From Annona cherimola (taxonomy: Eukaryota > Streptophyta > Magnoliopsida > Magnoliales > Annonaceae), in assembly GCA_030490835.1 (NCBI GenBank), contig CM059971.1, positions 74,480,224 to 74,544,223 of the forward strand: DNA of 64,000 nt, written 5' to 3'. Each line of letters opens with the position of its first letter. Position 1 is the stretch's first letter. The notes under the pieces are model-generated. The model ran no database searches, had not been told where the DNA came from, and was given only the letters and a program-made list of their open reading frames with translations. The translations under genes were made by a program, and so were the position numbers. Below are positions 57,160-64,000 of the stretch, one piece after another.

Positions 57160-58275
57160 TTGGTTTCACATACATCTTCTACAATGGATACGTGAATTAG
57201 TTATTTAATCCGGATATCATGTGTTAAAGGAGAATTATCCCTATCACCTTCTTTCGAGACTTACAAAGAGTATCCTAATCTTTTTAACCACCTATTTTCA
57301 TGAGATTAAGTCAATTATAATCCATTAAATTTTATGAAAATTCATGAGATTTCTCAAGATCATTATGTCTATTTTTATGGTTTTAGATTTTTAGGTTTAA
57401 TTTTTTTTTATTATCGTATATTAGACTTTCATTTTTTGTTTTCATTACCTAATATATGAGAATCATTGTCAAAGTATAAGCCTTCACAACAAGCAAGCAT
57501 TAAATCATAAGATATTAAATTAATATAAAATACCTTAAATAATCAAACCACAATATCCGCTATATTGGATGCGTGCTACATCCTAAACCCTAGATAACGG
57601 GTTTAGCTTAGCATGTTTATAATCAAAATTAAATATAAAATAATATTATATCTAATATATATCATAAACAAGACAATTAAACTCGAAAGAAATAAAGAAA
57701 GAAAAAGCTTATTAATTGGAAGCCTTGAAGGTGTCTTGATCACTCCAAGAAACTCGCTGTCTTGCTTCTTGCCTTTTGTTCGCTCTTGAACCTCAACCTT
57801 AGCTCTAAGGATGTTCTAAGATATTCTTGAATGTTTTCAGGAGGTGTTTATGTAGGGTTCAGGGAAGCAGCTTGCGCATAGAGTCCGTCGCGCACTTGAA
57901 TTACTCATCCAGGGGTCCACATAGTTTCAATCATGTGCGTCTTTGGGTTGTGCAATTGAACCACTTTGCTCCCTACTTCCTTCCCTTATGCTTGAAGCTT
58001 ACTCCTACACGTTCGGTCTAACTCTAGACACCATTTTGCTTCGAAAGTGAATTTTGAACTTGCATTTTAACCTTACCTTCATCAGTACTTGCCAATTTGG
58101 TTACAAGTTGCATTAAAATTGCACATTATTCCTTATTTTTCACAAATTACATCGGATAGTGAGTATTCTTATAAAACAAAACTAAATCAAGGAATAATTA
58201 AAATAAACCATCTTGATCAACCAAATTTTCATCAAATTGTAATACAAAAAAGAATATATGAAAATGTGTTAACAC
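57160..58275 (-). repeat. 3' LTR of the pol-less Athila relative (family B)
   Basis: The left part (57160-57720) matches the LTR at 35080-36080 in inverse orientation. On its own strand it seems to start TGTTAACAC at ~58274, directly after a GTTCAAATGTGGGTG tract that is a plausible polypurine tract. A weak TATA (TACATAAACA) lies at ~57850. It contains the palindrome CACATAGTTTCAATCATGTG at 57918-57937. Its far end (near 57160) is ill-defined. Confidence 0.6.
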
Positions 58276-60777
58276 ATTCACCCACATTTGAACTTTTATT
58301 TATTCTCAAGCAATTTAAGAACAATTGTCGGTCTTCAAAATTCAGATGCAAAGTGAATTAAAAACTCATGAAGAATGTTAAACCAGAAATTCCAAATATA
58401 AGCCTTATCAAAGATTCTCATGAAATTTTATTTCTTACTTGATGAACTCCATATACCCTTGCAATACTTATTCTGTTCTAAAGAAAACTTCTTAGATGCA
58501 TTCTCCTTCTTGTTATGAACATTGTGTAGGAACATAGTAAAAGATAGATAAGTTTCACACATAATCTATCCTATTTTAACATTTTGATCTCCTTTTTCAA
58601 ATTTACTTGACTAAGTTATAATCTCATAAGGTCTCAGAAAAATAATAGTTTAACCAAAAATCAACATAGTTGAACATATTTTCAAACCGAATTTGAGCTT
58701 TTTATGCAACCAAAATTAGGATTCACTCCCACACTCATTTCTTTTTTATTCTGAGATTTTTTTACAAGCCTATTTTTACCTTTTTTATTTTTACTTTTTA
58801 TTTGAAACCAAGTTCGGTATCAATTTCCCTCATATATTTCAGGATATATAGGGATTTATTTTTTATATAAATAACTCTCATCGCCATATTTCAAGGTATC
58901 TAGAGAATCATTTAATGCATAAGTAGTGTGATTCAACATTTTCCTATTATGCTATTTAGCTCGAAGTTCAAAATTGTCTCAACTGTGCAGGAGTTAAGGC
59001 TCTACATGCATTCAAAAGATTGTTCTGTCTATTTTATATACACAAGTCAAGTTAAATATAGGTGTTGGAGATCTTTCAATTAAAATTAGACTTTCATGGA
59101 TATGAAATTTACCAATCAAACAAAATTAGGCAAATCAAGGAAAATTATTCTAAGCTTTCCAAAAAACAGTAGCAATTTAGAGTATCAAAGTCTCATCAAG
59201 TGGTTTAGGATATTGTGTATGGTTTTTTTCTAATAGTTTATGCTCAGAAATATGTTCAATTTTTTACTAGATTTCATTTATTCATTATGCCATGATCAAA
59301 ACATGATGCTTATAAGATCTACAGAAATTCAAAATGGGGTCTTATTATCTCAAAATCAAAATATCTTTCCAAATTCTTAAATTGCCTTGCATTTGCAGAG
59401 TTCAACAAAAATTTCTCAGATTAGAAGTTTTCAAAATTATTTCATTAGATTATCAAATTCATAAAAAAATTTAGAATAAGAATCATATTAGGATCAAAAT
59501 TTCAACAAAAATTTCATCAAAAATTACCAAAATCTCATAATCAAAATTAGGCTCATCAGAAAAATATCCCTTCAGCAATAATCGTCAGCAAAATTTTATA
59601 AAATGTCGGCATAAATATCCCCCCACATTTAACATAATATTGTCCTCAATGTTGAAGACTCGTGTTAGATAAAAATAGCGTTCGCATATTAAAGTCCACA
59701 AGGATATAGTGTATTAGCATGTCTCCAACAACAAACCATGTCAGAGGCTATCAAAGTGTCCAAAAATATCCAAATAAAAGTCTAGAGCTGTAAACATAAA
59801 GGTCTAAGAAAAAGAAAATAGTTAGGGCCTATTCATAATAAATTCCATTCCCTCCTCCAAATAGTCAAGTTTTTCATCAATAGATTGAGGGTTAGAGAGA
59901 ATATCAGATGAGTGAGGAGGAAAAGGAATATCAAAAACAAGGATATCAAGTCGATTAATAGCTTCCTCGTGCTCTATAGGTGGGGGAACAAGTACTTTTT
60001 GGGACGATGTTTTGGGATGGAAATGGAAAAAGGAGAAATCTAGATTTTGGAGTGTTTTGAAAGGCTTGGAATGGGCATTTGAGTTGGTGTGTGTGTAAGG
60101 GAGAGTGGATGTGAGAGAGGAAAGTGAGAGCGAAGGAAAAAAGGGAGAGGGAATGGGGTTTAAAATGTGTCCAGCAGACCACACGATTTAAACTATGCAA
60201 TTCCGGGCTTCACATGGTTGGAACTATGTGATGCCTAGACTCACACAATTTAAACTGTGTGAAGGCCCGATGTACATAGTTTCATCAACGTGTGTTTCTA
60301 TTTGTTTAATTTCCACTCCAAATTTGTGAAAATTGTCCTTTTGCTTGTCATAATTTGTCCTTGCCTTGATAAAACTTTCCTAGCACCTTGAGTTTGGCAT
60401 TTTGCTCTGATTAATGTTTTGTTTGCTGCACTTGAGCGTCCCCACACTTGCTTTGCACCATAGAGCCTAAATTAAATCATCATGATTAATTGTTTCCTCA
60501 TAAATCATGCAAATAACAAGAAGTAGAACATGCCAAATGGATTTTTATGTTTAAATGATACAAAGTTGAATGCATTGAAGTATCCATGGATCAGATTATC
60601 ATTAGAAAGATAAGAAAACTTCTCAATTTAGATGAGTCGATTTGAGTCGAGGAGGATTTAATTCTTCAAAACAATGATCACCACAGAATCTGAATCAACA
60701 ATCGTTCTGTTTAAAGAGAAAGTAAAGCAATAATAATAAATTGAAACTAACACTCCCCTAGAATCAAGAAGAAATCG
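58276..60777 (-). other. 3' non-coding region of the pol-less element
   Basis: It contains two copies of the ATATTTCAGGATATCT-type motif (58829-58853 and 58880-58905), a second polypurine-like tract (AATGTGGGGGG on the minus strand, ~59620), and a group of 20-bp palindromes at 60180-60261. A 120-codon minus-strand frame (59822-60184), Ser/Pro-rich at its start with DILVFDIPFPPHSSDILSN later, is the only open frame of note. I cannot say whether it was ever expressed. Confidence 0.55.
60180..60261. repeat. Array of three ~20-bp imperfect palindromes
   Basis: CACACGATTTAAACTATGCA (from ~60179), CACATGGTTGGAACTATGTG (60211-60230) and CACACAATTTAAACTGTGTG (60242-60261) are spaced ~31 bp. They are separated by CCGGGCTT and CCTAGACT-like linkers. 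A degenerate fourth follows at ~60273. Confidence 0.65.
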
Positions 60778-60818
60778 GGTTGCCTCCCGCATAATACTTG
60801 GTTTAACATTATCAGCCT
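60778..60818 (-). other. Conserved post-integrase motif, orphaned
   Basis: GGGTTGCCTCCCGC, then TTGGTTTAACATTATCAGCC, corresponds to 51925-51972 of the neighbouring element, where it follows the integrase stop. Here no integrase precedes it. Confidence 0.6.
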
Positions 60819-61047
60819 AACACCAGTTTGGTCTCCTTATATCGGTTGACTCCAGCTTTCACATTACTCTGATTCTTCCGCTTCCTTCCAAATTTTCTTG
60901 CATTTGCCCTCTTTTGAACTAGCATTTATATTTGCTTAACAATTTTTCTTGCCAAGGAACCACTATAATTTTTTTAAGAGAACGACGGGAAGGAGAAATG
61001 TTTATTAGCAATTTATCATCTTTGTTATTTTGTTTGTCATATTTCAG

Positions 61048-61540
61048 TTATTTTTCTTGATTCAAGTTTTTTGCAGCTTTTTCTTTGCTTATGTACGACC
61101 CAGTTGAGCTACTTGAAGTCTCTTTCTTTGCATACTTTACATCTATGATTGCACGAGCTGCCGCTAAGAGCGGCTTTCTCAAAATGATTGATGTCTGTTG
61201 ATCCTCCTCTATATCGAGTATAATAAAGTCCATATGAATGAAATTTTTTTTATCTTTATTGGAACATCTTCCACAATGCCCATAAGATGTTTGATGGAGC
61301 AGTCTGTGAGTTGCAATGTCATGGCAATGGGCTTCGGGTTGCCTATCTTCAATTTTTTACAGATATAGAGAGGAATTAGGCTAATGCTCACTCCATAGTC
61401 ACACAAAGCTTTGTTTACCTGCACATCACCAAGAAGACAAGAGATGGATCCTTAAGCTTACAAGGTAAATTGTTTAGCAATATAGCATTGCACGTTTCAA
61501 TAAGTGCCACCATCCCGTGCTCCTCGAGTTTTGTACGAGT
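61048..61540 (-). pseudogene. Aspartic protease relic of the pol-less element
   Basis: The minus-strand frames 61209-61424 and 61048-61233 are two parts of one protease joined by a frameshift at ~61220. The active-site loop is ALCDYGVSISLIPL, where Tyr stands in the usual DLGAS/DSG position but Asp is kept. ILRKPLLAAARAIID is the flap-distal motif. Further N-terminal text (LPCKLKDPSLV) continues in another frame to ~61540. Confidence 0.75.
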
Positions 61541-61900
61541 TTAGTAAGATTTCTTTCAAGAACTTGATATATATATTGAGATTTGTGATAACATATCATT
61601 GAAACATTGATAGACAATTTTTTTAATGTTGAGATGAACTTCTCGAACTGCTTCTGTAATTTGGCTTGTATCTGTCTCTACGAGAAAGGTAGCAGAGGTT
61701 TGTACAATTGTGGTGGGATGTATGGCTTCTCCACTATTAGTTCAAGTTGCAACTCCTTTCCTTGCTTCTGTTTTTGCTTAGATGTGTTATCTGTTTCTTT
61801 CTCTTCAGGTCGAGTTGATTCAAGCTTCTTACCATTCTAGAGAGCAACAACCATGACTTGTCTCTGGGGTTGACTTCAGGTTGACTTAAGATTTGTCCTA
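61541..61900 (-). pseudogene. Gag-protease linker, decayed
   Basis: Lies between the recognisable gag and protease parts and has mixed stops in all minus-strand frames. Lys/Gln-rich fragments resemble the linker in Athila gag. The plus-strand frame at 61607 is a shadow. Confidence 0.4.
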
Positions 61901-63250
61901 ACTTTTTTGGGATGAGGTTGTGGCCTGTTGGACAATTTGATTTTCAAGCAACTTGATATGAGTTTTCATTTGGTCCATTTCTTCGTTACTTTTCTTAAGC
62001 ATGAGAATAATATTTTTTAGCACGGACTTAGTAGATTGTGCTTGAGGTGGTGTAGGTAGCGCTGGTTGTGTAAGTGGGTTCAGAAGTCTTCTTAGGAAAT
62101 CGGTGGTTTGTTATTATAAGCATAATTTTGGGTGTTTGACTAGTTTGGCCAAGAGAATTTGGGATGCTTTCTCCATCCAAGGTTATAAGTGTTAGAGTAA
62201 GGATCACTATACGTGCGAGTGTTATACTAGTTGTTGACTGCATTGTCTTGCTCACTCGTATTGTCCTAAATGACAAAGCTATACTCAGATTTATAGTGTG
62301 AGATTCGACAAATTTCACATTAAATTTGCCGAGAAGAAGATGTGCCTCAGTTTGTGGTATCTTGTTTCTTTTGATGCAGAATTTGGTCCAATTTAGCATA
62401 AGTAGAGTACGTGAATTTGACAACATATATGTTACTTCGTCGAAAGGGTCCTTGAATATTGTCATATTAAGAGTCATAGATAACCAAGTCATTGAAAAAT
62501 TCGAGAGCTTCCTTGTCAGTAAGTCGCATGAAGCAGCCTCTGGCAGCTGAATTGACGGCACTCCAAGTTGGTTTTGTCGAGTCCGTTGAAGAAATTTTAA
62601 ATAATATCACCCCGTGAGATGTCATGATATAGACACTTGCATCGCAGATCTTCCATTCTCTCTCATGCATAATAGAGTGTCTCGCCATCTTTTTAGATGA
62701 ATCAGTTGGTCTCATCCTTTATCTTTTTGGTCTTGATGGGTGGAAAGAATTTTTTGAAGCAAGTAGTAGAGAGCTTGTCCCATGTGTTGAAAGTACCGTC
62801 GGGTGGCATAAAAAAGAATTACTTACTTGCCTTGTCACAAAGAGAAAATGAGAAGAGTTGAAGATGAATTATCTCTCATGGAATTTTTTAGACATTAATT
62901 GTGTTGCTCAGCTGCAAAAATTTGGTGATATGTACGTTGAGATTTTTAGAAAGTAATCTGCAAACTAATCCTACTGGACCATCTGAATAAGTTCTGCTTT
63001 GAGTTCAAAGTTCTGGAGTCTAATGTTGGGTTCCACTATGCATGATTGAAAGCCTCGAGGGTCGGGACGATTCTGACCACTCAGACTTATCCTCCTTAAT
63101 GGATTATTATTTTTTTCCTGGCTTCTTCATACTCCTGCTGTGGCGGATCTGGATTGTTGTGGTCTGCGATACTTTCCTATGATGATTGTTACTTTTTGTA
63201 TTCATGAATTCTCTTCCTGAAAGAACATTCAATCTCAGAATCAACAGTAA
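61901..63250 (-). pseudogene. Gag relic of the pol-less element
   Basis: Scattered over several minus-strand frames. The N-terminal text at ~63240 has DSEIECSFRKRIHE. The capsid-like core is at 62780-62560 with the FFPP and GDIIQNFFNGL region and ARGCFMRLTDKEALEFFNDL. The tail at 62200-62100 has NTYNLGWRKHPKFSW. These match the order of Athila-type gag (Retrotrans_gag family). Several frameshifts and stops; not functional. Confidence 0.7.
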
Positions 63251-63286
63251 AGAGTTTCTCGGCTAGTTGTTTTATAAAACTCGGAG

Positions 63287-64000
63287 TAAGGGTGAAAATA
63301 AGGTTGGGTCGACTCGTGACCCGCCCCACCCCATCTCGATTTTATAGAGAGTTGAGGCAATGATTTTGACCCGATGGGATAAGGGGGTCATAATTTTGGA
63401 CCCGTGTTTTAATTATAAAGGACGGGATGAGATGACCATGTCTCGCCCCGACCTGCAAAATATAAATTATTTTTATAAATTATATAACTTATGTGAATGT
63501 TGTTTTATTAGATAAATATATTTTACTTTATAACTTATTAATGTGAACATAATTTATGTTGATGTATGTTTAACCTTATAACTTATTTATATTGATAAAT
63601 TTTTATTTTTAATTACATATATGTGGTTCAAGTTATCTTTTTCACATATTTATCAATGAAATAAGATATATTATCGATGTTGTTTATATCTTATAAGAAT
63701 GAATATTATCATTTTGTAATTTAAAATTTTAATTGTAATTCAAAATTTACATCAATGTACATTTAAGGTCGATACACATATTTATTAGGATTAAGTTGTA
63801 AATAAAATTATTAAAAAAATTTACTAACGTTTTATTATGAGAATTGTGTTTTACTTACTAAATAGCAAAATATTGAATCATTTAACCTTTAAATTTATCA
63901 TAAATATGAGTTTATATTGATATGTATATAAATTTTTAAACTTTGACCAGCTTTTTTAACCTGATCCATCATCCTGATTTCGATCCAAAACCAACCCAAA
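63287..64000. mobile_element. hAT-like element, partial (runs off the window)
   Basis: TAAGGGTGAAAATAAGGTTG is followed by GGGTCGACTCGTGACCCGCC and many GACCCG/GGGTC words up to ~63460, then AT-rich DNA. CCTGATCC and CCAAAACCAACCCAAA reappear at the window end. This is the layout of the hAT at 21792-23202. The expected 8-bp duplication ACTCGGAG (63279-63286) should reappear past 64000. Confidence 0.55.

Larger units (their letters stand above)
57160..63286 (-). mobile_element. Pol-less Athila-like element, 5' side cut by hAT
   Basis: On the minus strand: gag relic (63250-61900), protease relic (61540-61048), the GGTTGCCTCCC motif (60778-60818), a ~2.5-kb non-coding region and the 3' LTR. Reverse transcriptase, RNase H and integrase are missing: the protease is followed after ~230 bp by the motif that lies just behind integrase in the neighbour at 51925. 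The 5' LTR lies beyond the inserted hAT or beyond the window. Confidence 0.75.

Overview
The window looks like intergenic heterochromatin from a flowering plant. It is AT-rich, I find no intact host gene, and almost everything I can name is a plant transposable element: Athila-like Ty3/gypsy, Ty1/copia-like, an RTE-type LINE, tRNA-derived SINEs, hAT, Mutator-like and Tourist-like MITEs. The species cannot be read from it. All repeat alignments here were made by eye.

Layout. 0-14 kb: diverged minisatellites with ~37-41 bp periods, a long-LTR remnant, foldback elements and many ~280-bp Tourist-like MITEs. 14.3-19.9 kb: a Mutator-like inverted-repeat element cut by two solo LTRs, with target duplications TATAA and TGCCA. 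20.3-23.2 kb: a SINE with a 13-bp duplication, a GC-rich leucine-rich-repeat gene relic and a complete non-coding hAT element with an 8-bp duplication. 24-29.7 kb: three foldback elements, MITEs, a Pack-MULE-like block that carries gene fragments and an RTE LINE tail, and a SINE with a 10-bp duplication. 29.8-31.1 kb: a short LTR element that carries a 278-codon ORF of unknown origin. 34-36.3 kb: a gypsy LTR interrupted by a foldback element and a MITE. 36.4-37 kb: a copia-like LTR with a primer-binding site. 37-41.2 kb: a long LTR remnant. 42.3-45.7 kb: a 3-kb solo LTR nested in an older LTR (duplication TCTTC). 45.7-47.8 kb: a tandem duplication of about 0.9 kb in which only one copy holds a MITE. 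48.4-56.2 kb: a decayed, 5'-truncated Athila-like element on the minus strand. 57.1-63.3 kb: a related minus-strand element with gag and protease relics but no reverse transcriptase or integrase, cut at its 5' side by a hAT-like element that runs off the window.

The genes do not form a pathway. What coding capacity remains (gag, protease, reverse transcriptase, RNase H, integrase) belonged to retrotransposons and is broken by stops and frameshifts. The most unusual items are a family of foldback elements whose ends each carry their own small hairpin, the 1.25-kb LTR element with an unidentified ORF, recurring 20-bp palindromes in the pol-less Athila relative, and two natural empty-site comparisons that define MITE insertions to the base.
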